Positions 54,950 to 64,000 of a stretch of 64,000 nucleotides of DNA are shown piece after piece. Numbering within the stretch: position 1 is the first letter of the stretch; each line of letters opens with the position of its first letter. Source of the DNA: an uncultured Aliiroseovarius sp. (GTDB lineage Bacteria; Pseudomonadota; Alphaproteobacteria; Rhodobacterales; Rhodobacteraceae); assembly GCF_947497285.1 (NCBI RefSeq), contig NZ_CANMFT010000002.1, positions 62,001 through 126,000 on the forward strand. The letters are read 5' to 3'. The notes under the pieces are model-generated. The model worked only from the letters and a program-made list of their open reading frames with translations. It did not search any database and was not told the DNA's origin. The translations under genes were made by a program, and so were the position numbers.

Positions 54950-56173
54950 TTGGACTATAATCACGAGCTCGACGCAGCGCTGCAGCGCCTGCACGACGAA
55001 GGCCGCTATCGCACATTCATCGAGATTGAGCGTTGCCAAGGCCAATTCCCCCACGCCACTTGGAACAAGCCCGATGGCACCGAAGCGCCCGTCACCGTTT
55101 GGTGCGGCAACGACTATCTGGGTATGGGCCAGCACCCCGCTGTGCGCGATGCCATGCACGAAGCGATTGAAGCCACCGGCGCCGGTTCGGGCGGCACACG
55201 CAACATTTCTGGCACGACCGTCTATCACAAACGGCTAGAGGCCGAGATCGCGGACCTTCACCAGAAGGAAGACGCACTGATCTTCACCTCGGCCTACATC
55301 GCCAATGACGCAACCCTGTCGACATTGCCGAAACTGTTTCCCGGCCTGATCATCTACTCTGATGCATTGAACCATGCCTCGATGATCGAAGGTGTGCGCC
55401 GCAATGGTGGGGCAAAACGTATTTTCCGCCACAACGACCTGGCGCACCTTCGCGAGCTTCTGGAGGCCGACGATCCCGCCGCGCCCAAGCTGATTGCGTT
55501 TGAAAGCGTCTATTCGATGGATGGTGATTTCGGCCCGATTGAGGCGCTGTGTGATTTGGCCGACGAGTTCGGCGCGCTGACCTATATCGATGAAGTGCAC
55601 GCGGTCGGTATGTATGGCCCGCGCGGTGCTGGCGTGACGGAACGCGACAACCTTGCCCACCGGATTGACATTATCAACGGCACGCTGGCCAAGGCTTATG
55701 GCGTGATGGGTGGCTATATCGCGGCGTCGGCGAAAATGTGTGACGCCGTGCGCTCTTACGCGCCGGGCTTCATCTTCACGACATCGGTTCCGCCTGCGGT
55801 TGCAGCAGGAGCGGCGGCGTCAGTCAAGCATCTGAAGACGGATCAGGCGTTGCGCGACGCGCACCAGACGCAAGCAAAGATTTTGAAAACCCGCCTGAAG
55901 GCGCTTGGCTTGCCGATTATCGACCACGGTTCGCACATCGTGCCGCTGATCGTTGGCGATCCGGTCCACACCAAGCAACTGTCAGATATGTTGTTGGAAA
56001 ACTTCGGAATTTACGTCCAGCCGATCAATTTCCCCACCGTGCCGCGCGGCACTGAACGGCTTCGGTTTACGCCGTCGCCGGTGCATGGTCCGAAGGAAAT
56101 GGATGCGCTTATCAATGCACTTGACCAACTTTGGTCGCATTGTGAGCTAAATCGCGCCGAACTGTCCGCGTAA
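54950..56173 (+). CDS. hemA: 5-Aminolevulinate synthase
   Basis: A 407-residue PLP enzyme that condenses glycine and succinyl-CoA in the first step of haem (and corrin) synthesis by the C4 route. [43 protein letters not shown] and the PLP-binding Lys248 ([12 protein letters not shown]) are intact. The start is TTG at 54950, preceded by AGGAGGGA; no ATG is available nearby. Lys248 matches the Rhodobacter enzyme number. A terminator follows. Confidence 0.97.
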   Translation: MDYNHELDAALQRLHDEGRYRTFIEIERCQGQFPHATWNKPDGTEAPVTVWCGNDYLGMGQHPAVRDAMHEAIEATGAGSGGTRNISGTTVYHKRLEAEIADLHQKEDALIFTSAYIANDATLSTLPKLFPGLIIYSDALNHASMIEGVRRNGGAKRIFRHNDLAHLRELLEADDPAAPKLIAFESVYSMDGDFGPIEALCDLADEFGALTYIDEVHAVGMYGPRGAGVTERDNLAHRIDIINGTLAKAYGVMGGYIAASAKMCDAVRSYAPGFIFTTSVPPAVAAGAAASVKHLKTDQALRDAHQTQAKILKTRLKALGLPIIDHGSHIVPLIVGDPVHTKQLSDMLLENFGIYVQPINFPTVPRGTERLRFTPSPVHGPKEMDALINALDQLWSHCELNRAELSA

Positions 56174-56225
56174 CCTCAATCGTCGACTGCACATATTGTG
56201 GAGTTGTGTTAGGTTACCACTAGGG

Positions 56226-56256
56226 AAGGCGATGGATTCGAATCGTTGCCTTTTTT
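56226..56256 (+). terminator. Terminator after hemA
   Basis: AAGGC (56226-56230) pairs with GCCTT (56247 onward), with an inner palindrome GATTCGAATC, followed by six T residues (56251-56256). Confidence 0.75.
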
Positions 56257-56286
56257 CGGGACAAGAGAGGCAGTAGGAGCAGCTGG

Positions 56287-57591
56287 ATGATCGGGCGTTG
56301 GACCACGTCTCGGGTCGAGGAAGAAGAGAAGCCGACAGGCTTCGATTCCTTTGACCTTCGCTTGGGCGACGTCATGCGTGGCGAGCGTGCGACGCTCGGC
56401 AAATCGCTGCTTGATGTGCAGCGCGAACTGAAGATCAAAGCCACCTACATCGCCGCCATCGAAAACGCGGATACCTCGGCGTTCGAGACGCAGGGTTTCA
56501 TTGCCGGCTATGTCCGGTCTTATGCGCGTTATTTGGGGATGGATCCGGAATGGGCCTATAAGACCTTTTGCGCCGAAAGCGGTTTCACCACCGCGCACGG
56601 ACTTGCCCCAAGTGCTTCAAGCCAAACTGACAAGGCGGCGAAAGCGGCCAAACGGGCCGACCACAAGGGCGACCCCCTGGCCAATCCTAATGCCAAATGG
56701 GTGCCTCAAACCGAAAGCGTATTTGCCGGGATTGAACCGGGTGCCGTCGGATCGGTCGCTGTGTTGGCGGCCTTGGTCGGCGTCTTGGGCTTTGGGGGCT
56801 GGTCGGTCCTGCAAGAAATTCAACGGGTCGATTTCGCCCCGATCGAACAAACGCCCGGCGTGCTGTCCGAGCTGCCTGATGTGGGGTCTGGCCCCTCTGT
56901 GCTTGGTGAAAGCGACGGCACTGAACGGTTGGCGGATGCAGGTGTTGGTCTGACTTCTCCGCCGTCTGCCGAGGCATTGGACCGGCTCTATCGCCCTCAG
57001 GCGCTGGATGTGCCGGTGCTGACCCATCGTGATGCGCCGATCTCGACGCTTGATCCGTCCAGTGTTGGCGTGTTGGCCAGCGTGGCGACACCGACATTTG
57101 GTTCAGCGCCAGAGCAGCCGGGCATCGGGCAAGGCATCGGATCTGGCATTGCGTCGTCATTGCCAGGGAACATGGGGCTTGACGATATTGCGGTCGCCGC
57201 GTTGGAGGCTGATGGCAACGCTGCCTCCACACCGCGTGCGGTGAAGGTGCTGGGCGACGATGCGGCCGAAGTGGCGGTCTTCGCGGTGCGTCCGTCATGG
57301 GTGCGCATCCAGTCTGCCGACGGCACCGTGATTTTCGAGAAGATCCTTGATGCCGGTGAGCACTATGTTCTGCCCAAGACCGAGCAGGCGCCTGTCATGC
57401 GCACCGGTAACGCGGGATCGGTCTATTTTGCCGTGAACGGAACGGCCTACGGGCCATCGGGTGACGGGCCATCCGTCGTCAAGAATGTCGCCTTGTCACA
57501 AGAGGCGCTGACAGATGCCTTTGCACTGGCTGATCTGGCTCAGGATTCGGACCTCGCGACCTATGTGGCCGAGCTTCAGCCCAGCCAGTAG
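56287..57591 (+). CDS. RodZ-like helix-turn-helix membrane protein
   Basis: A 434-residue protein with the architecture of RodZ: a cytoplasmic HTH_25 domain (GDVMRGERATLGKSLLDVQRELKIKATYIAAIENAD, about residues 27-62), a basic stretch, one transmembrane helix (VGSVAVLAALVGVLGFGGW, about 156-176), a long linker and a C-terminal DUF4115 domain (VRPSWVRIQSADGTVIFEKILDAGEHYVLP). RodZ links MreB to cell-wall synthesis and shape. GGAGC before ATG 56287 supports the start. It precedes ispG as in many proteobacteria. Confidence 0.88.
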   Translation: MIGRWTTSRVEEEEKPTGFDSFDLRLGDVMRGERATLGKSLLDVQRELKIKATYIAAIENADTSAFETQGFIAGYVRSYARYLGMDPEWAYKTFCAESGFTTAHGLAPSASSQTDKAAKAAKRADHKGDPLANPNAKWVPQTESVFAGIEPGAVGSVAVLAALVGVLGFGGWSVLQEIQRVDFAPIEQTPGVLSELPDVGSGPSVLGESDGTERLADAGVGLTSPPSAEALDRLYRPQALDVPVLTHRDAPISTLDPSSVGVLASVATPTFGSAPEQPGIGQGIGSGIASSLPGNMGLDDIAVAALEADGNAASTPRAVKVLGDDAAEVAVFAVRPSWVRIQSADGTVIFEKILDAGEHYVLPKTEQAPVMRTGNAGSVYFAVNGTAYGPSGDGPSVVKNVALSQEALTDAFALADLAQDSDLATYVAELQPSQ

Positions 57592-57708
57592 TCTCACCAG
57601 CTAACCTACGAACGAAACTTCGATATCGCCACGACGCAGGGGTGCTTGTGGACGCTGCGCGTGCACGTTATTCCTAGCGCCAAGACAACAGGCTGAAGGG
57701 TGGTCCCC

Positions 57709-58833
57709 ATGTCCCACAATCCAATCCGTCCTTGGCGGGATATCGAACGCCGCAAATCACGTCAGGTGATGGTGGGCAATGTCCCTGTTGGCGGCGACGC
57801 GCCGATCGCGGTGCAGACCATGACCAACACTGATAGCTCTGATGTAAAGGCGACGCTTGGTCAGGTCATCGCGGCCGCAGAAGCAGGCGCGGACATCGTC
57901 CGTATTTCCTGCCCCGATGTCGGGTCGACAAAGGCGCTGAAGGAGATCACGGCTGAAAGCCCGGTTCCGATCGTTGCAGACATTCATTTCCACTATAAGC
58001 GCGCCATCGAGGCCGCCGAAGCCGGCGCTGCGTGTCTGCGCATCAACCCCGGCAATATCGGTGATGAAGGCCGTGTGCGCGAGGTGATCAAGGCCGCGAA
58101 AGACCATGGCTGTTCGATCCGGATCGGCGTGAACGCCGGGTCGTTGGAACGGCATCTGCTTGAAAAATATGGCGAACCTTGCCCAGAGGCGATGGTGGAA
58201 AGTGGTCTGGAGCATATCCGCATCCTCGAAGACAACGACTTTCGCGACTACAAAATCAGCGTGAAGGCGTCTGACGTGTTCCTGTCCGCCGCCGCCTATC
58301 ACGGCATCGCAGAGGCCACAGATGCCCCGATCCACCTAGGCATCACCGAGGCCGGAGGCTTTGTGTCGGGCACCATCAAAAGCGCCGTCGGGCTTGGCAC
58401 GCTCTTGTGGGCGGGCATCGGTGACACGATCCGCGTCAGCCTGTCGGCAGATCCGGTGGAAGAGGTCAAAGTCGGCTTCGAGATTCTGAAGTCCCTTGGT
58501 CTGCGCCACCGGGGCGTCAACATTATCTCGTGCCCCAGCTGCGCCCGTCAGGGGTTTGACGTGATCAAGACAGTGGCCACGTTGGAAGAACGCCTTGCTC
58601 ATATTCACACCCCTATGAGCCTGTCGATCATCGGCTGCGTTGTGAACGGTCCGGGCGAAGCCTTGATGACCGATGTCGGCTTTACCGGAGGTGGTGCGGG
58701 GTCGGGCATGGTCTATGTGGCGGGCAAGCAGGACCACAAGCTGGACAACGAGAAAATGGTGGATCACATCGTGGCGCTGGTCGAAAAGCGCGCGGCGGAA
58801 ATCGAAACGGAAAGCAGTGAGGTCAGTGCGTAA
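57709..58833 (+). CDS. ispG: 4-hydroxy-3-methylbut-2-enyl-diphosphate synthase IspG
   Basis: A 374-residue [4Fe-4S] enzyme of the MEP isoprenoid pathway. [20 protein letters not shown] opens the TIM barrel, and the cluster Cys are Cys275, Cys278 ([11 protein letters not shown]) and Cys310 ([10 protein letters not shown]). The flavodoxin-dependent bacterial form has no insert domain. ATG 57709 is preferred to GTG 57700 because GAAGGG is well spaced only for it. Confidence 0.97.
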   Translation: MSHNPIRPWRDIERRKSRQVMVGNVPVGGDAPIAVQTMTNTDSSDVKATLGQVIAAAEAGADIVRISCPDVGSTKALKEITAESPVPIVADIHFHYKRAIEAAEAGAACLRINPGNIGDEGRVREVIKAAKDHGCSIRIGVNAGSLERHLLEKYGEPCPEAMVESGLEHIRILEDNDFRDYKISVKASDVFLSAAAYHGIAEATDAPIHLGITEAGGFVSGTIKSAVGLGTLLWAGIGDTIRVSLSADPVEEVKVGFEILKSLGLRHRGVNIISCPSCARQGFDVIKTVATLEERLAHIHTPMSLSIIGCVVNGPGEALMTDVGFTGGGAGSGMVYVAGKQDHKLDNEKMVDHIVALVEKRAAEIETESSEVSA

Positions 58834-58847
58834 GGGGCTTGCCCCTT
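58832..58847 (+). terminator. Possible weak terminator after ispG
   Basis: AAGGGGC (58832-58838) pairs with GCCCCTT (58841-58847); the loop is only TT and few T residues follow, so it may be weak. Confidence 0.4.
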
Positions 58848-58873
58848 TACCGCCCTGCCAATCACAGACCGGC

Positions 58874-59254
58874 TTAGTTGCGCGCCACGGATTGGATCGG
58901 GAACCGCAAGCCGTCTTCGGTGATGACCACCAGCGCGTTGTCGTTCATCACATATAGATCGCAACGTGACACGCCAGTAACAAATGTAACGCAAGCAGTG
59001 CTGTCGTTGCCAAGCACATATTGGCCCAGCCACGTGCCACCGCCGCCATAGGTATAGACATAGCGCCCATCAGGATAGAAGGCCGAACGACCCTGATCGT
59101 AATAGATCAATGTGTTGCCCGTCAGGTGTTGGGAAAGCTCGGCAGGGCTGAGCAAAACATCATCCGTTCGGGTCTGCCAGTCTGTGGCGAGGGCCGGGCT
59201 AGCAAGCATGAAAGAGGCCAAGAAGCGCGCGGTGGTGGCGAAGGGACGGGTCAT
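58874..59254 (-). CDS. Secreted protein of unknown function
   Basis: A 126-residue protein with a signal peptide (MTRPFATTARFLASFMLASPALA, cleavage likely after ALA at residue 23). The mature part is rich in Tyr, Gly and Thr (NTLIYYDQGRSAFYPDGRYVYTYGGGG), with two Cys (TACVTF, SRCDLY) that may form a disulfide. I know no function. It converges with ispG and is 69 bp downstream of a DUF1289 gene on the same strand. Confidence 0.7.
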   Translation of the reverse strand: MTRPFATTARFLASFMLASPALATDWQTRTDDVLLSPAELSQHLTGNTLIYYDQGRSAFYPDGRYVYTYGGGGTWLGQYVLGNDSTACVTFVTGVSRCDLYVMNDNALVVITEDGLRFPIQSVARN

Positions 59255-59322
59255 CGGCAGTCCTTTTACCCCAGCCTGCGCGGTCGGCGCGACCGGGTCA
59301 CGTCACGAAGAGGTGAGCACGG

Positions 59323-59556
59323 TCACTCTTTCGCGAGGCGAGCCTTGCGACCCCCACGGCGTTTGGTCAACAGCTCTTTGCGCGCTGGCAGGTCAGCCAT
59401 GACCGCGCGCCGCGCTGCCGGTGACAAGCGCGACCAAATGCCGATTTCCTCGATCGACCGCAGGCATCCGGTGCAGATCCGGGCCGTGGGGTGGACGACG
59501 CAGATCTTGACGCAAGGGCTTTCGACTTCGTCCCGCTTCCACAGTTCATTTGCCAT
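59323..59556 (-). CDS. DUF1289 domain protein
   Basis: A 77-residue protein with the DUF1289 Cys set: ESPCVKICVVHPTARICTGCLRSIEEIGIW. The four Cys could bind zinc or an Fe-S cluster. The tail is Arg/Lys-rich. Its ATG (59554-59556) overlaps the ruvX stop by one base (TGATG), so it is coupled to ruvX. Confidence 0.9.
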   Translation of the reverse strand: MANELWKRDEVESPCVKICVVHPTARICTGCLRSIEEIGIWSRLSPAARRAVMADLPARKELLTKRRGGRKARLAKE

Positions 59557-60020
59557 CACAGGTGCCTCATTCGGTCCAACACACCTTGCAGGATATACCC
59601 GGCGGCAACGTGGTCGATCACCTCGGCGCGACGCTTTCGGGACGTATCCGCCTCCAGCAGGGCGCGCTCGGCGGCGACGGTCGACAGGCGTTCATCCCAA
59701 AAGGTGATCGGAATATCCGTCAGCTTTTCCAGATTGCGCGCGAAAGCTCGGGTGGACTGGCAGCGCGGACCTTCGCTTCCGTCCATATTGCGCGGCAGGC
59801 CGAGAACCAAGCCTCCAAGCTGGCGGTCGGTGATGATCTTCAGCAGGTGCGCCGCATCGACCGAGAACTTCGTCCGTTTGATCGTTTCCAGCGGCGTCGC
59901 CACCTGCCGGAAACTGTCAGAGACCGCGACGCCAATCGTTTTGGTGCCAAGGTCCAGCCCACCCAAAGCCGCCATCGGGGGCAAGGTGGGTGCGAACGCC
60001 TCGATCGTGTCAAAGATCAC
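59556..60020 (-). CDS. ruvX: Putative pre-16S rRNA nuclease / Holliday resolvase YqgF
   Basis: A 154-residue RNase H-fold protein. GGLDLGTKTIGVAVSD opens the active site, with GLPRNMDGSEGP, and ITFWDERLSTVAAE near the C-terminal acid. YqgF acts in 16S rRNA 5'-end maturation and was first proposed as a Holliday junction resolvase. It overlaps ccmI by 4 bp and DUF1289 by 1 bp. Confidence 0.94.
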   Translation of the reverse strand: MIFDTIEAFAPTLPPMAALGGLDLGTKTIGVAVSDSFRQVATPLETIKRTKFSVDAAHLLKIITDRQLGGLVLGLPRNMDGSEGPRCQSTRAFARNLEKLTDIPITFWDERLSTVAAERALLEADTSRKRRAEVIDHVAAGYILQGVLDRMRHL

Positions 60021-61306
60021 TTGGCGACCCCAGCCTGTTCAGCTGCCGCGCGCACGGTTGCCAAGGCGTCGGGATAATCCGCAAAGAGGCTTTGCGCTTC
60101 GCCCCAGATCGCTGTGGCCCGTTCGGTGTTGCCGACAACGCCAAGAACGCTGATCAGACGCGCCCATTCTTCGGGGCTGCCGCCTTCGGTGGCGAGGCGC
60201 TCGGACAATTGTTCGATCATGCTTTGGATCATCGCCGTGCGATCTTCTGCGTCCATGTCCTTTGCCGCTTCGATATCTTCGGCAGTTGGACCAGACAAGC
60301 CGGGCATGGCGCTCGGGGCGGTCGGGGCGCTCGGGCGCGTGGGTGCCTCAGGCGGGCTGTAATCTTCGCCGGCATGGGCGGCCAGGCTGCCAATCTGCGA
60401 CCGGACCGAGGTCCACCAGATCGCCGTTTCAGGCCCTTCTTCCAGCAATCCGCGCCACAGGCGAAAGGCCATGTCAGGTCGTCCGTTCTGGGCGAACAAA
60501 AGACCTGTGTAATAGCGGGCCAACTGATGACGGGGCTCGCGTTCCAATGCCGCTTTCAACATCGCCTCGGCTTCGGGCGAGATGAAGCCGCCGGTTGCGT
60601 TCACCATCAGGTCCGCTTGCCGGACAAAGTCGTCCGCGGTTGCGGTTTCACCTTTTACCTCAATCAGTTGCCCCATGGCTTTGCGGGCGGCGATCATGTT
60701 GCCAAGCGCCGCTTCGTGCTGTGCCAAAAGGTCCAGACCACGCGGATCATCGGGGCGCTGTGCCACGGATTGGCGCAGCCCTTCGATCAATTCAAGGTAA
60801 TCGGCGGGCGCTTCGGGCGGTGGTCCGGGCCACGCGGGCATGTCGGCTTCGACCTCTGCCTGACTGGGGCGACTTTCACGCATCTCCTGGCTAAGGGCGA
60901 TCCGTTTGGCGCGGCCAAGGTCCTGATACCCCGGTGTGCCCAGTTGCCAGTAAAGCCCAAAGGCACTGGCGGCAATGATGACGGCGACCACCCCCATCAT
61001 CACGCGGTTGGTCGTCGCCGGCGCATTTACCGGAGCCTCTTTCGCTTGTGCGATGCGGTCAGCCTCAAGCAAGCGGCGCGAAATCTCGACGCGCGCGCGG
61101 TCGGCCTCTTGTGAGGACAGGGTGCCGCGCGCCACGTCGCGCTCCAGTTCCTTCAACTGGTCGCGATAGACCTTCATATCGGAACTCTGTTTGCGATCGC
61201 CCGTCGGTTCAGCACCAGACGACGTATGCCCCTGCCGGAGCATCTTTTGCGCCAAGACAAGAATTGTGACGAGCGTCATCGCCCCTACGATCAGCCAGAA
61301 AACCAT
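60017..61306 (-). CDS. ccmI: Cytochrome c maturation factor CcmI
   Basis: A 429-residue inner-membrane protein that delivers apocytochrome c to the haem-ligation complex. Two N-terminal membrane helices (VFWLIVGAMTLVTILVLAQ and VMMGVVAVIIAASAFGLYWQLG) flank a leucine-zipper-like cytoplasmic loop (YRDQLKELERDVARGTLSS). The periplasmic part has TPR repeats (ALEREPRHQLARYYTGLLFAQNGRPD). GGAGGG before ATG 61306 sets the start. Other ccm genes are not in the window. Confidence 0.9.
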   Translation of the reverse strand: MVFWLIVGAMTLVTILVLAQKMLRQGHTSSGAEPTGDRKQSSDMKVYRDQLKELERDVARGTLSSQEADRARVEISRRLLEADRIAQAKEAPVNAPATTNRVMMGVVAVIIAASAFGLYWQLGTPGYQDLGRAKRIALSQEMRESRPSQAEVEADMPAWPGPPPEAPADYLELIEGLRQSVAQRPDDPRGLDLLAQHEAALGNMIAARKAMGQLIEVKGETATADDFVRQADLMVNATGGFISPEAEAMLKAALEREPRHQLARYYTGLLFAQNGRPDMAFRLWRGLLEEGPETAIWWTSVRSQIGSLAAHAGEDYSPPEAPTRPSAPTAPSAMPGLSGPTAEDIEAAKDMDAEDRTAMIQSMIEQLSERLATEGGSPEEWARLISVLGVVGNTERATAIWGEAQSLFADYPDALATVRAAAEQAGVAK

Positions 61307-61518
61307 GTTCCCTCCGCGAATTGCGTTTCCCCCCATGTAAAGGGCAAAGCACCGGTGCAAAACCCCCAATGGTCAAGTGCGACAATCACGTTCGCGCGTG
61401 TGGCGCGCTTTTTCATGCCATGTCGTCTTTTTCTTTCCAAATGACGCTGGTTCGACTTCTTTTACCGGCGCTTGGGCGTAAAAATTAACAGGAACCGGGA
61501 ACCCAACAGGGGAATCGC

Positions 61519-62766
61519 ATGCGACGTTATTCTGCATTTGCCATTGCGCGCGAGGCTGCGCGCTATCACCAGGGATGGGAGCGCGCGTGGGCGTCGCCCA
61601 AGCCGAAGAAGAAATACGATGTGGTCATCGTGGGCGCGGGCGGCCACGGGTTGGCCACGGCGTTTTATCTGGGCAAGAATTTTGGGATCACCAATGTGGC
61701 GATCATCGAAAAGGGCTGGCTGGGCGGCGGCAATACGGGTCGTAACACCACGATCATCCGGTCGAACTATCTGCAAGATCCCTCGGCCGCGATCTATGAA
61801 AAGGCGCGTTCGCTTTACGAGACGATGAGCCAGGACCTGAACTATAACGTCATGTTCTCGCCCCGTGGCGTCATGATGCTGGCCCAGACCGAAAGCGAAG
61901 TGCGCGGATACGAGCGCACGGCGCATGCCAACGCGCTGCAAGGTGTCACGACCGAGTTCATCTCGCCCCAGCGCGTGAAGGAACTGGTGCCGATCATGAA
62001 CATCGACGGCCCGCGCTATCCCGTTCTGGGCGCGTTGTGGCAGGCCCGCGCAGGCACCGCCCGTCACGATGCGGTGGCGTGGGGCTATGCACGTGCGTGT
62101 TCCGACATGGGCATGGACATCATCCAGAAATGCGAAGTGACCGGCGTGCGTCAGGCAAATGGCGTTGTCACAGGTGTCGACACCACGCATGGTCAGATTG
62201 ATTGCGACAAGCTGGCCATGCTTGTGGCGGGCAACGCAAGCCATCTGGCCGATATGGCGGGCTTCCGTTTGCCGATGGAAAGCGTCGCGCTGCAAGCGCT
62301 GGTGTCCGAGCCGATCAAACCCTGCATCGACGTGGTCGTGATGGCCAACACCGTTCACGGCTACATGTCTCAGTCCGACAAAGGCGAGCTTGTGATTGGC
62401 GGCGGCACCGACGGGTTCAACAACTACACCCAGCGCGGATCGTTCCACCACGTGGAAGAAACCGTGCGCGCACTGGTCGAGACCTTCCCGATCATCTCGC
62501 GCCTGAAAATGCTGCGCCAATGGGGCGGCATCGTAGACGTGACCGGCGACCGCTCGCCCATCATCGGCAAGACGCCACTGGGCAACTGCTTCATCAACTG
62601 TGGTTGGGGCACCGGTGGCTTCAAATCGATCCCCGGATCGGGCTGGGCCATGGCCGAGACCGTCGCCAAGGGCGAACCCGGTGCGCTTGCCGGAGCATTC
62701 GGCCTGAACCGCTTCACCGAAGGACGCTTCATCGATGAAAGCGTGGCTGCGGGGGTGGCGCACTGA
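61519..62766 (+). CDS. soxB: Sarcosine oxidase subunit beta
   Basis: A 415-residue flavoprotein subunit of heterotetrameric sarcosine oxidase, which demethylates sarcosine to glycine and passes the one-carbon unit to tetrahydrofolate. The dinucleotide motif VVIVGAGGHGLATAFYLGKNFG is near residue 35, then RNTTIIRSNYL and the C-terminal WGTGGFKSIPGSGWAMAE. CAGGGGAA precedes the ATG. It begins the soxB-soxD-soxA operon. Confidence 0.97.
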   Translation: MRRYSAFAIAREAARYHQGWERAWASPKPKKKYDVVIVGAGGHGLATAFYLGKNFGITNVAIIEKGWLGGGNTGRNTTIIRSNYLQDPSAAIYEKARSLYETMSQDLNYNVMFSPRGVMMLAQTESEVRGYERTAHANALQGVTTEFISPQRVKELVPIMNIDGPRYPVLGALWQARAGTARHDAVAWGYARACSDMGMDIIQKCEVTGVRQANGVVTGVDTTHGQIDCDKLAMLVAGNASHLADMAGFRLPMESVALQALVSEPIKPCIDVVVMANTVHGYMSQSDKGELVIGGGTDGFNNYTQRGSFHHVEETVRALVETFPIISRLKMLRQWGGIVDVTGDRSPIIGKTPLGNCFINCGWGTGGFKSIPGSGWAMAETVAKGEPGALAGAFGLNRFTEGRFIDESVAAGVAH

Positions 62767-62819
62767 TGGCCTCTGATCTGTATCAAAAGAATACCACCGT
62801 CGCGCTTGCCGCGACGGAT

Positions 62820-62850
62820 CACGCCCGACCCGCCCCACAGGGCGGGCGTG
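62820..62850 (+). other. Hairpin between soxB and soxD
   Basis: CCGCCC (62830-62835) pairs with GGGCGG (62840-62845), and outer CACGCC (62820-62825) with GGCGTG (62845-62850, sharing one base), a GC-rich bulged stem in the 142-bp intercistronic gap. It lacks a T run, so it is more likely an mRNA stabiliser or processing site than a terminator. Confidence 0.5.
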
Positions 62851-62908
62851 AATACGCCCACCCTCGGGCCGGGCGCGATCCTCTGTTTATCTTGAAAGGA
62901 ATGCAGCC

Positions 62909-63232
62909 ATGCTGATCCTTGAATGCCCCTATTGCGGCGTGGTGGCCGATGAAACGGACCTGCATGGCGGCGGCGAGGCGCATCTGAAGCGTTTCGGTCC
63001 CGGCTCGTCCGATGAAGATTTTCAGACCTATCTGTTCCACCGCGCGAACCCCAAAGGCGTTCACTTTGAACGCTGGCGGCACGTGTCGGGTTGCGGCAAG
63101 TGGTTCCACGCGGCGCGCAATACCATGACGCTCGAGGTTTACGGCACCTATTCCGCCCAGACCTATGAGCCGCCCAAAGCGATCATCAACGCGGTTATAA
63201 AGAAACATCCCGAATGGGAGGGCTATAAATGA
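62909..63232 (+). CDS. soxD: Sarcosine oxidase subunit delta
   Basis: A 107-residue zinc-binding small subunit. LECPYCGVV provides Cys6 and Cys9, and HVSGCGKWFHAARNT the remaining ligands; VYGTYSAQTYEPP closes the conserved part. Its stop overlaps the soxA start (ATGA). AAAGGA precedes the ATG. Confidence 0.96.
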   Translation: MLILECPYCGVVADETDLHGGGEAHLKRFGPGSSDEDFQTYLFHRANPKGVHFERWRHVSGCGKWFHAARNTMTLEVYGTYSAQTYEPPKAIINAVIKKHPEWEGYK

Positions 63233-64000
63233 GCACCCGTCTGGCAAAGGGCGGCCGTCTGATCGACCGCACCAAACCGAAGAATTTCACCTTCAACGGT
63301 AAACGCATGAAGGGGTATGAGGGCGACACGCTGGCCGCGGCCCTTCTGGGCGAAGACCAGATGCTGGTGGGCCGGTCGTTCAAATACCACCGCCCGCGCG
63401 GCATTGTCGCCAGCGGCGCGGAAGAGCCCAATGCGCTGGTCAACATGGGGCAGGGCGGGCGCTTTGAACCCAACCAGCGCGTCACCACGACCGAGCTGTT
63501 TGACGGCCTGACCTGCACCTCGCAAAACCACTGGCCGAGCCTTGAGTTCGATGTGGGCGTGATCAACAACTATGCCGCGCGTTTCCTGCCGGCGGGGTTC
63601 TATTACAAAACCTTCATGGCGCCCGCGCCCGCATGGAAACACGTGTTCGAACCGATCATCCGCAAATCCGCTGGTCTGGGCAAAGTCCCGACCGAGGCTG
63701 ACCTGGATCGTTACGAGCATTTCTATCACCACACTGATGTGCTGGTGGTCGGCGGCGGTGTCGCCGGTCTGGCCGCCGCTCTGGCTGCAGGTCGGTCGGG
63801 CGCGAAAGTGCTGGTGATGGAGCAGACGCACCATTGGGGCGGCCGTGCGCCGGTTGATGGCGGCGAGATTGACGGGCTATCGCCTGAAGATTGGATCAAT
63901 GCCACTCTGGCCGAGCTGGAAGGGATGGACAGCGTCACCCTGCGCACCCGCATGATGGGCTCGGGCGTTTATGATCACGGCTATGCGCTTGGCTATGAAC
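63229..64000 (+). CDS. soxA: Sarcosine oxidase subunit alpha, N-terminal part
   Basis: The first 257 residues of the large subunit, which binds NAD+ and the FAD/THF sites; the rest lies beyond the window. The N-terminal 2Fe-2S-like fold text FTFNGKRMKGYEGDTLAAALL and GRSFKYHRPRGI leads to the NAD(P)-binding motif VLVVGGGVAGLAAALAAGRSG. ATG 63229 overlaps soxD. soxG would be expected next. Confidence 0.96.
   Translation, partial: MSTRLAKGGRLIDRTKPKNFTFNGKRMKGYEGDTLAAALLGEDQMLVGRSFKYHRPRGIVASGAEEPNALVNMGQGGRFEPNQRVTTTELFDGLTCTSQNHWPSLEFDVGVINNYAARFLPAGFYYKTFMAPAPAWKHVFEPIIRKSAGLGKVPTEADLDRYEHFYHHTDVLVVGGGVAGLAAALAAGRSGAKVLVMEQTHHWGGRAPVDGGEIDGLSPEDWINATLAELEGMDSVTLRTRMMGSGVYDHGYALGYE

Noticed and set aside
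61394-61413. Terminator-like GCGCG/CGCGC with T run before soxB
   Set aside because: A 5-bp stem far from any plus-strand gene end; likely chance.

Overview
The window reads as ordinary chromosome of a marine-type alphaproteobacterium of the order Rhodobacterales (Roseobacter group). The pointers are a PHB granule locus with phasin and PhaR, a lexA promoter with alphaproteobacterial GTTC-N7-GTTC boxes, the trpGDC-moaC-moeA-lexA order, an ALA synthase (C4 haem pathway) started by TTG, a Mur/Fur regulator, OlsB, an MttB-family methyltransferase and a heterotetrameric sarcosine oxidase operon. Base composition looks uniformly GC-rich (not computed). I saw no insertion sequence, prophage, CRISPR array or rRNA operon.

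Layout. 1-2.4 kb: end of phaC, phasin, phaR. 2.4-7.4 kb (minus): lexA, moeA, moaC, trpC, trpD, trpG. 7.5-15.5 kb: YibQ-like protein, cupin, GYD protein, enolase, EamA transporter, Mur/Fur, TetR, Na+/H+ antiporter, EEP hydrolase. 15.5-21.4 kb: SelO, GNAT, nucleoside hydrolase, xthA, HI0933-type flavoprotein, an odd globin, ErpA-like carrier. 21.4-28.6 kb (plus): dGTPase, argS, SPOR protein, nagZ, scpA, scpB, small protein. 28.6-34.6 kb (minus): long dCTP deaminase, tRNA-Pro, MerR, ihfA, fabH, plsX, rpmF, DUF177. 34.7-45.4 kb: bamE, msrB, olsB, ABC-F ATPase, MttB-family methyltransferase, PAQR protein, PLP decarboxylase, tpiA, 2OG oxygenase, TfoX-N protein, sufA, DUF59 protein. 45.7-54.7 kb: small unknown protein, tgt, lon, tailed HU protein, two tRNA-Val around a GlxA-type regulator, histidine phosphatase, two tRNA-Asp, small membrane protein, M20 peptidase. 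54.9-61.3 kb: hemA, RodZ-like protein, ispG, secreted unknown, DUF1289, ruvX, ccmI. 61.5-64 kb: soxB, soxD, start of soxA.

How the genes work together. phaC, phasin and PhaR form a storage-granule module, with candidate PhaR operators in front of both phaP and phaR. The rpmF-plsX-fabH run links ribosome and fatty-acid/phospholipid synthesis. The dgt-argS-SPOR-nagZ-scpAB run joins translation, envelope recycling and chromosome condensation. SufA and the DUF59 protein belong to Fe-S assembly. The sarcosine oxidase genes, an MttB-like enzyme and a GlxA/AraC regulator hint at use of methylated amines, but they are not adjacent and the link is inference.

I did not find a clearly new multi-gene system. 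The points most worth a second look are a globin whose proximal histidine position reads as Met, the three-half-site LexA operator, the CTGC-N3-GCAG pair in the phasin promoter, a histone-H1-like tail on an HU protein, a heat-shock-like promoter at lon, an orphan MttB homologue, and several strong unassigned repeats in promoters (hemA, the PLP decarboxylase, and the mur/tetR gap).
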